In this document: positions 26,418 through 36,675 of the stretch, in pieces
Layout of the letters: each line of letters starts with the position of its first letter
Position numbering within the stretch: the first letter of the stretch is position 1
DNA from: Pseudomonas cichorii
GTDB taxonomy: Bacteria; Pseudomonadota; Gammaproteobacteria; Pseudomonadales; Pseudomonadaceae
Assembly: GCF_003700275.1 (NCBI RefSeq)
Contig: NZ_RBRE01000041.1
Coordinates: 84,093 to 148,092 of the forward strand
Direction of reading: 5' to 3'
DNA length: 64,000 nt
Program-made: the position numbers and the translations under genes
Notes under the pieces: model-generated
Told to the model about the DNA's origin: nothing
Seen by the model: only the letters and a program-made list of their open reading frames with translations
The model's database searches: none

Positions 26418-28840
26418 TTGATACGCCTGCTGAAGTTTCTCTGGTGGTCTCTCGTAGCAGTATTCTGCGGTCTGCTGCTCAGTCTGAGCGGTGCATTCCT
26501 TTATCTGAGTCCGAACCTGCCATCTGTTGAAGCGCTGAGAAGCATTCAACTGCAAATTCCCCTGCGCGTTTACAGCAGCGACGGCAAGCTGATCGCGGAG
26601 TTTGGCGAGATGCGCCGGACCCCGATCCGCTTTGCCGAAATCCCGCCCAACTTCATCAACGCCCTGCTCTCGGCCGAAGACGACAATTTCGCCAATCACT
26701 ACGGCGTCGACCCCAGCAGCCTGATGCGTGCCGCCACCCAACTGGTGAAAAGCGGCCATATTCAATCAGGCGGCAGTACCATCACAATGCAGGTCGCGAA
26801 AAACTTTTTCCTGACCAGCGAAAGAAGCTTTTCACGTAAAACCACCGAAATCCTTCTTGCCTTGCAAATCGAGCGCCAACTGACCAAGGATGAAATCCTT
26901 GAGCTGTACGTAAACAAGATTTATCTGGGCAATCGTGCCTATGGCATCGAGGCGGCGGCGCAAGTCTACTATGGCAAATCGATTCGCGATGTAAGCCTTG
27001 CGCAAATGGCCATGATTGCCGGTCTGCCCAAGGCGCCGTCGCGCTTCAACCCGCTGGCCAACCCGGCCCGCGCCAAGGAACGTCGCGACTGGATCCTGGG
27101 GCGCATGTACCGTCTGGGCAAGATTGACCAGAATGCCTACCAGACCGCCCTCAACGAACCGATCAACGCCAGTTATCACGTTCCGACGCCAGAGGTCTAC
27201 GCGCCTTACATCGCCGAAATGGCCCGCGCCGAAATGGTCGGCCGCTACGGCAGCGAAGCCTATACCGAAGGCTTCCGCGTCACCACAACTGTTCCCAGCG
27301 ATCTTCAGGAACATGCCAACACGGCCGTACAGCAAGGCCTGATCGAATACGATCAACGCCATGGCTATCGTGGCCCGGAAAGCCGCCTGCCGGGCATGAC
27401 TCATGCCGGCTGGGCCCAGGAACTGAGCAAGCAGCGCACGATCAATGGCCTGGAGCCTGCCATCGTCACCCAGATCGACAAGAACGGCATACGGGTCCTG
27501 ACCCGCAATGGCGAAAAGGAAGAAACCGTCGAATGGAGCAGCATGAAATGGGCGCGTCCTTATCTGAACACCAACAGTCTGGGGGCAAATCCGCGTCAGC
27601 CTGCTGACGTAGCTCATGTTGGCGATCTGGTGCGCCTGCTGCGCCAGGCAGACGGCACCCTGAAATTCAGTCAAATTCCCGCCGCGCAAAGCGCGCTGGT
27701 GTCACTGGATCCACAGAACGGCGCCATTCGCGCACTGGTCGGCGGTTTCTCGTTCGAGCAGAGCAATTACAACCGCGCCATGCAGGCCAAGCGTCAGCCG
27801 GGCTCAAGCTTCAAGCCGTTCATTTACAGCGCCGCGCTGGACAACGGCTACACCGCCTCCAGCCTGGTGAACGATGCACCCATCGTGTTCGTCGACGAGT
27901 ATCTGGACAAGGTCTGGCGCCCGAAGAACGACACCAATACCTTCCTTGGCCCGATCAGGCTGCGTGAAGCGCTCTACAAGTCGCGCAACCTGGTTTCGAT
28001 CCGCCTGCTGCAGGCGCTGGGCATCGACATGTCGATCGACTACATCACCCGCTTCGGCTTCGCCAAGCAGGATCTGCCACGCAACCTGTCGCTGGCACTG
28101 GGCACCGCAACCCTGACCCCGATGGAAATCGCCACCGGCTGGAGTGCTTTCGCCAACGGCGGCTACAAGGTCAGCCCGTACCTGATCCAGAAGATCGAGA
28201 ACCGCGACGGCCAGACACTGTTCCTCGCCAATCCGGCCAGCGTACCGGCCACGGACGCCAAGACCGCGCCAGACACCTCGACCTTCACAGTCCACGACAA
28301 CCCGCTGACCAGCAACTCCTCGACTTCGCCCTCCGAACCCCAGGCACCAGTGGTTGCGGTCGCACGACCTACATCCTCAACAGCATGCTGCAGGATGTGA
28401 TCAAGCGCGGTACCGGACGCCGTGCCCTGTCCATGAACCGCCCGGATATCGCCGGCAAGACCGGTACGACCAACGACTCCAAGGATGCCTGGTTCTCCGG
28501 CTATAACGCCGATTACGTGACCACGGTCTGGACTGGCTTCGACCAGCCTGAAAGCCTTGGACGTCATGAATTTGGCGGCACGGTTTCCCTGCCGATCTGG
28601 ATGGACTACATGAGCGCCGCGCTCAAGGACAAGCCACCGCATCAGCAGGCCGAACCGGACGGCATCCTCAGCCTGCGGGTTGACCCGGTCAGCGGCCGTG
28701 CAGCCACACCAAGCACGCCGAATGCGTTCTTCGAGCTGTTCAAGAGCGAAGATACGCCACCGAGCGTCAACGAACTGGGCGGCAGCGTACCGGGCAGCCC
28801 GCTGCCGGCGGACGAATCGGCGCCGATCGACTTGTTCTGA
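26418..28840 (+). pseudogene. ponA: Penicillin-binding protein 1A, frameshifted near 28358
   Basis: A bifunctional class A PBP polymerises and crosslinks peptidoglycan. The first part reads from TTG 26418: a membrane anchor (LLKFLWWSLVAVFCGLLL), a transglycosylase domain with LSAEDDNFANHYG (Glu87) and GGSTITMQVAKN, and the transpeptidase nucleophile GSSFKPF (Ser463, Lys466). At about 28350-28360 the frame breaks, so translation would end at 28400 after unrelated residues. The remaining transpeptidase part continues in the +2 frame from at least GRTTYILNSMLQDVIKRG, including the essential KTGT (28457 onward), to 28840. The residues expected before GRTTYI (ERIID or similar) are missing, pointing to a deletion of about 16 bases. 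If real, the product lacks KTG and crosslinking activity. It could also be an assembly error. Confidence 0.88.
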
Positions 28841-28853
28841 CCAGCCTGTAGAA

Positions 28854-28898
28854 GTGGATTTATCCGCGAAAGCCTTCGCGGATAAATCAGATTCCACG
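28854..28898. repeat. REP-like inverted repeat after ponA
   Basis: ATTTATCCGCGAA (28858-28870) and TTCGCGGATAAAT (28875-28887) are perfect complements around AGCC, with outer GTGG/CCAC. The TTCGCGGATAAA core recurs near 33855. Confidence 0.8.
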
Positions 28899-28900
28899 AC

Positions 28901-28937
28901 CACAAAAAAACCGGCCATCAATGCCGGTTTTTTTGTG
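28901..28937. terminator. Bidirectional intrinsic terminator between ponA and maeB
   Basis: CACAAAAAAACCGGC and GCCGGTTTTTTTGTG flank an 8-base loop. The stem is followed by a T run read from either strand, suiting both convergent genes. Confidence 0.88.
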
Positions 28938-28946
28938 GGCTACTAC

Positions 28947-30215
28947 TTAACCGTTGAAAACATCATCCACGCTGGTCAGCGGGTAATGCTTCGGATACGG
29001 CAGGGTAGCAACGCCGCTTTCGATGGCAGCCTTGGCCACTGCGTCGGAGATCAGACCCAGCAGGCGAGCGTCCATTGGTTTCGGAATGATGTACTCACGG
29101 CCGAATTCCAGCTTGATGCCGCCATAGGCGTCGCTGACTTCCTGTGGAACAGGCAGCTTGGCCAGTTCGCGCAGGGCGTTGGCCGCTGCGATTTTCATTT
29201 CTTCGTTGATGCGCTTGGCGCGAACGTCCAGGGCACCACGGAAGATGAACGGGAAGCCCAGAACGTTGTTGACCTGGTTCGGGTAGTCGGAACGACCGGT
29301 CGCCATGATCACGTCGTCACGGGTAGCGTGAGCCAGTTCAGGGGAGATTTCCGGATCAGGGTTCGAGCAGGCGAACACGATCGGATCCTTGGCCATCAGC
29401 TTCAGGTTTTCAGCGCTCAGCAGGTTAGGACCGGACAGACCGACGAATACGTCAGCGCCGTCCAGAGCTTCGCTCAGGGTGCGTTTTTCGGTGGAGTGGG
29501 CGAACACAGCCTTGTACTGGTTCAGATCGGTACGGCCGGAATGAACCACGCCGGTACGGTCGACCATGAAGATGTTTTCGATCTTCGCGCCCATGCTCAC
29601 CAGCAGCTTCATGCAGGAGATGGCTGCAGCGCCAGCGCCCAGGCAGACGATCTTCGCGCTATCGAGGCTTTTGCCAACGATTTCCAGGGCGTTGATCATG
29701 CCGGCCGCGGTCACGATAGCGGTGCCGTGCTGGTCATCGTGGAAAACCGGGATGTCGCACTGTTCGATCAGCGCCTTTTCGATTTCAAAGCACTCAGGCG
29801 CCTTGATGTCTTCCAGGTTGATGCCACCGAAGGTGATGGAGATGCGCTTGACGGTGTCGATGAAGGCTTGCGGGCTTTCGGAGTCGACTTCGATATCGAA
29901 AACGTCGATACCGGCGAAACGCTTGAACAGAACCCCTTTACCTTCCATGACCGGCTTGGAAGCCAGTGGGCCCAGATCGCCGAGGCCGAGGATCGCGGTG
30001 CCATCGGAAATAACTGCTACCAGGTTGCCTTTGCCGGTGTACTTGTAGGCAAGTTCAGGATCACGGGCAATTTCACGCACGGGTTCGGCAACGCCAGGGC
30101 TGTAGGCCAGGGCCAGGTCACGAGCAGTTGCGGTCGGCTTGGTGAGTTCGACGCTCAATTTACCAGGACGTGGATTGGCATGGTATTCGAGCGCGGCAGT
30201 TTTCAAATCTGACAT
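28947..30215 (-). CDS. maeB: NADP-dependent malic enzyme (short form)
   Basis: 422 residues. It decarboxylates malate to pyruvate and makes NADPH. The malic N-terminal domain holds LAYSPGVAEPVREIA and SDGTAILGLGDLGPLASKPVMEGK; the metal and substrate site lies around FHDDQHGTAIVTAAG, and the Rossmann site is CLGAGAAAISC. The phosphotransacetylase-like domain found in the 750-residue MaeB of enterobacteria is absent, as in other pseudomonads. Monocistronic, with terminators on both sides. Confidence 0.94.
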   Translation of the reverse strand: MSDLKTAALEYHANPRPGKLSVELTKPTATARDLALAYSPGVAEPVREIARDPELAYKYTGKGNLVAVISDGTAILGLGDLGPLASKPVMEGKGVLFKRFAGIDVFDIEVDSESPQAFIDTVKRISITFGGINLEDIKAPECFEIEKALIEQCDIPVFHDDQHGTAIVTAAGMINALEIVGKSLDSAKIVCLGAGAAAISCMKLLVSMGAKIENIFMVDRTGVVHSGRTDLNQYKAVFAHSTEKRTLSEALDGADVFVGLSGPNLLSAENLKLMAKDPIVFACSNPDPEISPELAHATRDDVIMATGRSDYPNQVNNVLGFPFIFRGALDVRAKRINEEMKIAAANALRELAKLPVPQEVSDAYGGIKLEFGREYIIPKPMDARLLGLISDAVAKAAIESGVATLPYPKHYPLTSVDDVFNG

Positions 30216-30408
30216 TTAGGGATTCCGCTTTTTTACTGTGGGACAGACGGACCGCCGAGGATACGCAAGATGCATAGTCCTAACAAGACTGACCAGTCAC
30301 TGCTGTCAAGGGGCGGGGCTATAGACTTTACGCTTAGAGCCGTGAAACACAAAAGCCCGGACCATTCATCAGCAAGGCACCGGGTTCAGGGCATTGAATA
30401 GCGAGAGG

Positions 30409-31212
30409 TCAGCGGCTCGGCAGGCTGAGCATGGCCGGATGGGTAATCGGCATCATCCAGCGGGCCTGTCCTGACTCTAGACCACCGCGCCGGGAACGGT
30501 CCACCACCCAGCCACGCGCTTCGATCTGTCGCCCTTGCAGACTTTCGAGCTGTGCGCTGTCGAATTGGGCAAGCAGTTCAGGAGCGATGCGCAGCACCAG
30601 CGAACCCTGCAGCTCGATCCAGATGCCACCGCGATTGCGCTGCACATCACGAACCTGGGCGGAGATCAGGGCGAAGCCGCCCTTGTCGATCTGCCCGGCT
30701 GGCTGGACCGGCGAATTGCGCCACACACCAAGCCCGGCCTTGCGCGCCTTGAGTTCGGCGTCCTTCTGGCAATCGACCAGCGCCACATTGGGGGCAACCG
30801 CCACCAGATAGCCAAGCCCCTCGCCGAGCATCTGCGCCTCAAGGTTGGCGCCGTTGCGGGCATAGACATTGGCCAGCGTTCGACCGTAATGATCCTGGGC
30901 CTGCTGACCGAGCCGCAGGCTGACCTGACCACCACTGGCATCCACCAGGGCCTGCAAGCGGCGCTGGGCAGCCACGGCAAAAGGTTCGGCGGACTGGCCG
31001 TTCTTGCCGGTTTCGGGAGTGTTGAGGCCGATCATGCGCACATTGCGCCCGTCGGTGAGGCGCAAGGTGTCGCCATCGACCACACGCTGCACCTGGGCAA
31101 CCGGCAGACCTTGCGGTGCCGGGCAGAAAGCCTGAGCTGCGGGCAGCCAAATCGCGCCCATAAAAAAGGCACCCGCAAGGGGTGCCTTTTCAAGCAGCCT
31201 GGAGTAGCTCAT
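30409..31212 (-). CDS. Secreted thermonuclease-family (SNase) protein
   Basis: 267 residues from ATG 31212, 23 bp after rpmE. The signal peptide ends near AAQA-FC. The SNase domain shows VVDGDTLRL, the active-site arginine and Pro-Glu in VRMIGLNTPETG, and the second arginine in HYGRTLANVY, the spacing of the staphylococcal nuclease catalytic residues. The C-terminal 100 residues form a second, OB-like domain of unknown role. The first codons contain the rpmE terminator. A start at 31161 beyond that terminator is possible but leaves too short a signal peptide. Confidence 0.83.
   Translation of the reverse strand: MSYSRLLEKAPLAGAFFMGAIWLPAAQAFCPAPQGLPVAQVQRVVDGDTLRLTDGRNVRMIGLNTPETGKNGQSAEPFAVAAQRRLQALVDASGGQVSLRLGQQAQDHYGRTLANVYARNGANLEAQMLGEGLGYLVAVAPNVALVDCQKDAELKARKAGLGVWRNSPVQPAGQIDKGGFALISAQVRDVQRNRGGIWIELQGSLVLRIAPELLAQFDSAQLESLQGRQIEARGWVVDRSRRGGLESGQARWMMPITHPAMLSLPSR
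31162..31190 (-). terminator. Intrinsic terminator of rpmE inside the nuclease gene
   Basis: On the minus strand AAAAGGCACCC (31190-31180) and GGGTGCCTTTT (31174-31164) pair perfectly over 11 bp around a 5-base loop, and the T run ends at 31162. It lies 45 bp past the rpmE stop and codes for residues 8-17 of the nuclease precursor. Confidence 0.85.
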
Positions 31213-31235
31213 GAGCCAGCCCAGAACGGCCAATA

Positions 31236-31457
31236 TTACTTGGCTTTGGTTGCGCCGAACGCACCGAAACGCGACTTGAACTTGTCGACGCGGCCGCCAA
31301 CGTCCAGAGTCTTCTGCTTGCCGGTGTAGAACGGGTGACACTCGTTGCACACGTCCAGGCTCAGAGGCTTGGCCAGAGTGGAACGGGTCTTGATGACATT
31401 GCCGCAGCTGCAGGTAGCGTCAATGGCTTCGTAAACTGGATGGATATCTGCTTTCAT
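31236..31457 (-). CDS. rpmE: 50S ribosomal protein L31, zinc-binding type
   Basis: 73 residues from ATG 31457, with GAGGAAG six bases upstream. It bridges the ribosomal subunits. The zinc ligands C16, C18, C37 and C40 (CSCG...CNEC) are all present, so this is the zinc-containing RpmE rather than the zinc-free paralogue YkgM. Divergent from priA, as in other pseudomonads. Confidence 0.96.
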   Translation of the reverse strand: MKADIHPVYEAIDATCSCGNVIKTRSTLAKPLSLDVCNECHPFYTGKQKTLDVGGRVDKFKSRFGAFGATKAK

Positions 31458-31623
31458 GGGGTACTTCCTCGGTCTAGCGAGCCGCCACCCAACACTATTG
31501 TTGAATACCGCACGCAATCAGGCCGCGGATATTACCAGACAATCCACCTGACGCAAGCGAACCTTTACACCGGTCGTCTGCTAAGATCGCGCATCTTTCC
31601 CCCTCCACCACAGGAAGCATCGC

Positions 31624-33843
31624 TTGCCCAACGCCATCCTGCGCCTGGCCCTGCCCTCGCCGCTACGCCGCCTGTTCGACTATCGCGCTCCCGCCGGAGT
31701 CGTGCGTAGCGCCTTGCAGCCGGGCATGCGTTTGCGGGTGCCGTTCGGTCGGCGGGAAATGATCGGCATCCTGGTGGAAATCGTCGAGCACAGCGAAGTG
31801 CCCGACGAAAAGCTCAAGCCCGCCATCGCCCTGCTCGACAGCCAGGCCCCGCTGCCGCCCTCGCTGTTCAAGCTGTGCCTGTGGACCGCCCAGTATTATC
31901 AGCACAGCCTGGGCGATACGCTGAGCTGGGCGCTGCCGGTGCTGTTGCGCCAGGGCGAACCAGCCGAGACACGTCAGGAGCGTTTCTGGCACGTCGCGCC
32001 CGGCGCCAGCATCAACGACCCGCGTATAGCCCGTGCGCCCAAGCAGCGCGAAGCCCTGACCACGCTGGCACAGCATCAGCATGGCGTGGCGCATCAGTTG
32101 CTCAGCAAGCTGATGCTCAATAAAGAAAGCCTCAACCTGCTGTTGGCCAAGGGCCTGGTGCAGGTCGAAGTCCGCAGCCACGCACCCGCTGCGCGCCATG
32201 AACACTGGCTGGCGCAACCGGAACTGCCGCTCAATGCCGAACAGCGTGCCGCTTGCCAGGCGATTCGTGCCGGCTTCGACAGCTTTCATGCCTTTCTACT
32301 GGCCGGCGTTACCGGCAGCGGCAAGACCGAAGTCTATTTGCAGTTGATCCGCGAAACCCTTGAGGCGGGCAAGCAGGCGCTGGTGCTGATCCCGGAAATC
32401 AACCTCGGGCCGCAGACCCTGGCGCGCTTCGAGCAGCGTTTCAATGCTCGGATAGCGCTGCTGCACTCGGCGGTCAATGACCGCGAACGACTGGACGCCT
32501 GGCTGGCCGCCCGCGATGGCGAGGCCGATATCATCATCGGCACCCGTTCGGCGCTGTTCACTCCGATGAAGAATCCGGGCCTGATCATCATCGACGAAGA
32601 ACATGACGGTTCCTATAAACAGCAGGAAGGCTTGCGCTACCACGCTCGCGACCTGGCGCTGGTCCGCGCCCGACAGGAAAACATCCCGATTGTGCTGGGC
32701 TCGGCCACCCCGTCACTGGAAAGCCTGCACAACGCCTATACCGGCCGCTACGGTCTGCTGCGCCTGACGCAACGGGCTGGCGGCGCGCAGCAACCACGCT
32801 TTCTGCGCCTGGATGTCAAAAGCCGGCCACTGGACAGCGGAATTTCCGGGCCGATGCAGCAAGCCATCGGCCAGACCCTTGCGGCCGGCCAGCAAGTGCT
32901 GGTCTTCCTCAATCGTCGCGGTTTCGCCCCGACCCTCTTGTGCCACGATTGCGGCTGGCTGTCGGGTTGCCAGCGCTGCGATGCGCGCATGACTGTGCAT
33001 CAGCGCTCCGGTGAACTGCGCTGCCACCATTGCGGGCATGTCGAGCGTGTACCGCGCCAGTGCCCGTCGTGCGGCAAGGTCGATCTGCGCCCTGTGGGTG
33101 CCGGGACCGAGCGGGCCGAGGAACGGCTGGGCATTCTGTTCCCGGATTACCCGGTACTGCGCGTCGACCGCGACAGCACTTCGCGCAAGGACGCGATGAA
33201 CAACCTGTTCGCGACCATTCAGCGCGGCCAGCCGTGCATTCTGGTCGGCACGCAGATGCTCGCCAAAGGGCATCACTTCCCCCGCGTAACGCTGGTGTCG
33301 ATCCTCGATGCCGATGGCGGGCTGTTTTCCGGCGACTTCCGCGCCAGCGAGCGCATGGCGCAATTGATCGTGCAGGTTGCCGGGCGTGCAGGTCGCGCCG
33401 AAGAACCGGGCAAGGTGATTATCCAGACTCATCTGGCCGATCATCCGTTGCTGATCCAGTTGACCGAGCAGGGTTACTTCGCGTTTGCCGAACAGGCCTT
33501 GAGCGAACGTCGGGCTGCCGGACTACCGCCGTTCTCGCACCTGGCGCTGCTGCGTGCCGAAGCCCACAAGCCGGGGCAGGCCGAAGAATTCCTCGATCAG
33601 GCCTGTGCCGAAGCCGAACAATTGCTGGCGCAAATGAGTCTGGGCGGCGTTGAACTACTGGGCCCGGTCCCGGCTCCGATGGAGCGACGCGCCGGCCGCT
33701 ATCGTGCGCAACTGCTGGTCCAGGCCAATGCCCGGGCGCCCTTGCACAAGTTGCTGAGCAGTTGGCTGCTGATGCTGGAGCAGATGCCCAGCGGCCGGCA
33801 AGTGCGCTGGTCGCTGGATGTCGACCCTGTGGATCTGTATTGA
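31624..33843 (+). CDS. priA: Primosomal replication protein N', helicase PriA
   Basis: 739 residues. PriA reloads the replisome at stalled forks. The N-terminal DNA-binding domain comes first, then the helicase core with Walker A GVTGSGKTE (about residues 229-237) and DEEH box IIDEEHDGSYKQQ. A zinc-binding cysteine cluster (CHDCGWLSGCQRC, CHHCGH, CPSCGK) is inserted in the second lobe, and GTQMLAKGHHFP and AGRAGR are late helicase motifs. The TTG start at 31624 follows AGGAAG at seven bases and gives the usual MPNAILRLALPSPLRR. Confidence 0.95.
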   Translation: MPNAILRLALPSPLRRLFDYRAPAGVVRSALQPGMRLRVPFGRREMIGILVEIVEHSEVPDEKLKPAIALLDSQAPLPPSLFKLCLWTAQYYQHSLGDTLSWALPVLLRQGEPAETRQERFWHVAPGASINDPRIARAPKQREALTTLAQHQHGVAHQLLSKLMLNKESLNLLLAKGLVQVEVRSHAPAARHEHWLAQPELPLNAEQRAACQAIRAGFDSFHAFLLAGVTGSGKTEVYLQLIRETLEAGKQALVLIPEINLGPQTLARFEQRFNARIALLHSAVNDRERLDAWLAARDGEADIIIGTRSALFTPMKNPGLIIIDEEHDGSYKQQEGLRYHARDLALVRARQENIPIVLGSATPSLESLHNAYTGRYGLLRLTQRAGGAQQPRFLRLDVKSRPLDSGISGPMQQAIGQTLAAGQQVLVFLNRRGFAPTLLCHDCGWLSGCQRCDARMTVHQRSGELRCHHCGHVERVPRQCPSCGKVDLRPVGAGTERAEERLGILFPDYPVLRVDRDSTSRKDAMNNLFATIQRGQPCILVGTQMLAKGHHFPRVTLVSILDADGGLFSGDFRASERMAQLIVQVAGRAGRAEEPGKVIIQTHLADHPLLIQLTEQGYFAFAEQALSERRAAGLPPFSHLALLRAEAHKPGQAEEFLDQACAEAEQLLAQMSLGGVELLGPVPAPMERRAGRYRAQLLVQANARAPLHKLLSSWLLMLEQMPSGRQVRWSLDVDPVDLY

Positions 33844-33852
33844 GTAGACGAG

Positions 33853-33911
33853 TTTTTCGCGGATAAACCCGCTTTCCACAGGCTCCGGGCAGGAGCGAAT
33901 TCATTCGCGAA
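33853..33911. repeat. REP-like pair between priA and argS
   Basis: A TTCGCGGATAAACCCGC unit (33856-33872) is followed by GGAGCGAATTCATTCGCGAA (33892-33911). The second matches the units at 44110 and 58976. Confidence 0.7.
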
Positions 33912-34022
33912 CAGGGCACTCGGACCAGAATGAATTGGCAAGCTTGCCTCGGCAACGGATAATGCCCAGTTTTTCCACCCGCGCATCAAGGCGCCACCGC
34001 GCTTGCGGTTGAAGAGAGCATC

Positions 34023-35759
34023 ATGAAAGACACCATTCGCCAGCTGATCCAACAAGCCCTGACCCGACTCGTCACCGAGGGCGTCTTGCCAGAAGGGCTG
34101 ACGCCGGCGATTCAGGTGGAAAACGCCCGTGACAAGACTCACGGCGACTTCGCCAGCAACATCGCCATGATGCTCGCCAAGCCTGCGGGCATGAAGCCGC
34201 GTGACCTGGCCGAAAAGCTGATCGCAGCCCTGCCGGCAGACGAGCAGGTGAGCAAGGTCGAAATCGCCGGTCCCGGCTTCCTGAACTTCTTTCAAAACAC
34301 CCAGGCCCTGGCGTCACGCCTGGATGCCGCGCTGAGCGACCCGCAACTGTCGGTGCGCAAGGCCGGTCCGGCGCAGCGCGTGGTCGTTGACCTGTCGGCG
34401 CCGAACCTGGCCAAGGAAATGCACGTCGGCCATTTGCGCTCGACCATCATCGGCGACGGCGTGGCCAACGTTCTGGAGTTCCTGGGCGATACCGTGATCC
34501 GCCAGAACCACGTGGGCGACTGGGGCACCCAGTTCGGCATGCTGCTGGCCTATCTGCAGGAAAAACCTGCTACCAGCGACGAGCTGTCGGACCTGGAAAA
34601 CTTCTACCGCGCCGCCAAGCAACGCTTCGACGAGTCCCCAGAGTTCGCCGAGCGCGCGCGCGGGCTGGTGGTCAAGTTGCAGGCTGGCGATGCCGACTGC
34701 CTGGCCCTGTGGCAGCGTTTCAATGAGATTTCGCTGTCCCACTGCCAGAAGACCTACGAGCGCCTCAACGTCAAACTGACGCCGGCCGACGTCAAGGGCG
34801 AAAGCGCCTACAACGACGATCTGGCCAATGTCGTCAGCGACCTGAAAAGCACAGGCCTGCTGGTGGAAAGCAACGGTGCGCAGTGCGTGTTCCTCGAAGA
34901 ATTCCGCACCGCCGAAGACACGCCATTGCCCGTCATCGTGCAAAAGGCCGGTGGCGGTTATCTGTATGCCACCACCGACCTTGCTGCCATCCGCTATCGC
35001 AGCAAGACGCTGAAAGCCGATCGCGTGCTGTATTTCGTCGACCAGCGTCAGGCCCTGCACTTCCAGCAAGTATTTGAAGTCGCACGTCGCGCCGGTTTCG
35101 TGCATGACGGCATGCAACTGGAGCACATGGGCTTCGGCACCATGAACGGGGCCGATGGCCGTCCGTTCAAGACCCGCGATGGCGGCACCGTCAAGCTGAT
35201 CGATCTGCTTGATGAAGCCGAAGAGCGCGCCTATGCACTGGTCAAGGAGAAAAACCCGGAGGTCGCCGAAAGCGAGCTGCGCACCATCGCCAAGGCCGTG
35301 GGCATCAGCGCGGTGAAATACGCCGACCTGTCCAAGCACCGCACCAGCGATTACAGCTTCAACTTCGATCAGATGCTCAGCTTCGAGGGCAACACGGCGC
35401 CGTACCTGCTGTATGCCTACACCCGCGTGGCCGGTGTATTCCGCAAGCTGGGCACGCCGTTCGATGCGGCCCTGGGCAGCATTGTGCTTGAGGCAGCGCA
35501 GGAGCAGGAACTGGCGGCGCGTCTGGCTCAGTTCACCGAAACCCTGAACAACGTTGCAGAAAAAGGCACGCCTCACGTTCTTTGTGCTTACCTGTATGAC
35601 CTTGCGGGTCTGTTTTCCAGCTTCTATGAAAACTGCCCGATCCTTGGTGCGGAAAATCCCGATCAACAACAGAGCCGCCTGCGTCTGGCGGCGCTGACCG
35701 GTCGCACTCTCAAGCAAGGCCTGGATCTATTGGGTCTGGAAACTCTGGAGCGTATGTAA
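34023..35759 (+). CDS. argS: Arginyl-tRNA synthetase
   Basis: 578 residues. Class I synthetase charging tRNA-Arg. The N-terminal Add-1 domain binds the tRNA D loop; the HIGH box appears as HVGH in [20 protein letters not shown], and the catalytic core ends with [21 protein letters not shown], where the family has no strict KMSKS. The anticodon-binding domain ends at LGLETLERM. The start is preceded by GAAGAGAG. The SPOR gene begins one base after its stop. Confidence 0.97.
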   Translation: MKDTIRQLIQQALTRLVTEGVLPEGLTPAIQVENARDKTHGDFASNIAMMLAKPAGMKPRDLAEKLIAALPADEQVSKVEIAGPGFLNFFQNTQALASRLDAALSDPQLSVRKAGPAQRVVVDLSAPNLAKEMHVGHLRSTIIGDGVANVLEFLGDTVIRQNHVGDWGTQFGMLLAYLQEKPATSDELSDLENFYRAAKQRFDESPEFAERARGLVVKLQAGDADCLALWQRFNEISLSHCQKTYERLNVKLTPADVKGESAYNDDLANVVSDLKSTGLLVESNGAQCVFLEEFRTAEDTPLPVIVQKAGGGYLYATTDLAAIRYRSKTLKADRVLYFVDQRQALHFQQVFEVARRAGFVHDGMQLEHMGFGTMNGADGRPFKTRDGGTVKLIDLLDEAEERAYALVKEKNPEVAESELRTIAKAVGISAVKYADLSKHRTSDYSFNFDQMLSFEGNTAPYLLYAYTRVAGVFRKLGTPFDAALGSIVLEAAQEQELAARLAQFTETLNNVAEKGTPHVLCAYLYDLAGLFSSFYENCPILGAENPDQQQSRLRLAALTGRTLKQGLDLLGLETLERM

Positions 35760-35760
35760 G

Positions 35761-36453
35761 TTGGCAGTTGCGAAGAAGAAACCGGCACCCAAGCGGGGCG
35801 CCAGCCGTTATCAGGCACCCGCGAAGAAGCCGATTCCAGGATGGTTATGGCTGGCGATTGGTTTGACCGTGGGTGCATTCATCGTTTTCCTGATGAAGCT
35901 CGAACCCGGCGGTGAGGACGTGAAGCGCGCCAAGGCGGAAGCCAAGGCAGCCAAGATCGCCGAAGCCAACAAGACACCGCCGAGCCCGACAGCGCCGGTC
36001 AAGCCCAAGTACGACTTCTACACGCTGCTGCCGGAATCGGAAGTGATCGTGCCCAACGAAGCGGTGCCGGAGAAAACCCCGCCGCCCGTGACGCCGATTG
36101 CGCCGGTAACACCTGAGCAAGCAGCGAAGATCGACACGGCTCGCGCCCAGGCTGCACTCAGCGGCCTGACGCCGCCACCGGCGCCGCCTGTGGCGACCGC
36201 CAAACCGGCACCGGTTACCCAGTTCTTCCTGCAGGCGGGCTCGTTCCGCAAGAAAGAAGACGCTGACAAGGTGCGGGCGCAGATCATCCTGCTCGGCCAG
36301 ACCTCGACAGTGGAGTCCGGCACGGTCAAGGAAGAAACCTGGTACCGGGTTCTGGTCGGCCCGTTCAGCAACCGCGAGCAACTGACCATCGCCCAGAAGC
36401 AATTGGCGAGCGGTGGATTTAGTAACCTGTTGTTGCAGCAGCGCAGCCGATAG
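35761..36453 (+). CDS. SPOR-domain membrane protein, FtsN-like
   Basis: 230 residues from a TTG start at 35761. A basic cytoplasmic N-terminus (KKKPAPKRGASRYQAPAKKP) is followed by one membrane helix (WLWLAIGLTVGAFIVFLM), a proline-rich periplasmic linker and a C-terminal SPOR domain (FFLQAGSFRKKEDADKVRAQ, residues 155-228) that targets septal glycan. This layout is FtsN-like, and the place between argS and hslVU is conserved. Whether it is the essential FtsN cannot be shown here. Confidence 0.88.
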   Translation: MAVAKKKPAPKRGASRYQAPAKKPIPGWLWLAIGLTVGAFIVFLMKLEPGGEDVKRAKAEAKAAKIAEANKTPPSPTAPVKPKYDFYTLLPESEVIVPNEAVPEKTPPPVTPIAPVTPEQAAKIDTARAQAALSGLTPPPAPPVATAKPAPVTQFFLQAGSFRKKEDADKVRAQIILLGQTSTVESGTVKEETWYRVLVGPFSNREQLTIAQKQLASGGFSNLLLQQRSR

Positions 36454-36494
36454 GGCCGCAAGCAGCCGCGCATATCTGTCGTCTGGAATGCCGC

Positions 36495-36565
36495 TGTCGC
36501 GGGCAAGCCCCCTCTCACAGGATGAACACACATCCACATGGGAGTGAGCTTGCCAGTGACAAGGC
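36495..36565. repeat. Second REP family before hslV
   Basis: TGTCGCGGGCAAGCCCCCTC (start of 36495-36525) faces a looser inverse copy, GGGAGTGAGCTTGCCAGTGAC. The 36495-36525 unit matches 44050-44080 in reverse orientation at nearly every base. Confidence 0.65.
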
Positions 36566-36675
36566 AGAAAGAAGGTAGCCCAAGGGCATTTATCCCTGGC
36601 GGTTGAAATACCCAGCCCCACCCCCATATGAGTCTGCATCAGGGCATTTTCGCCCCGCTGCGTGGAGACTCCCCC

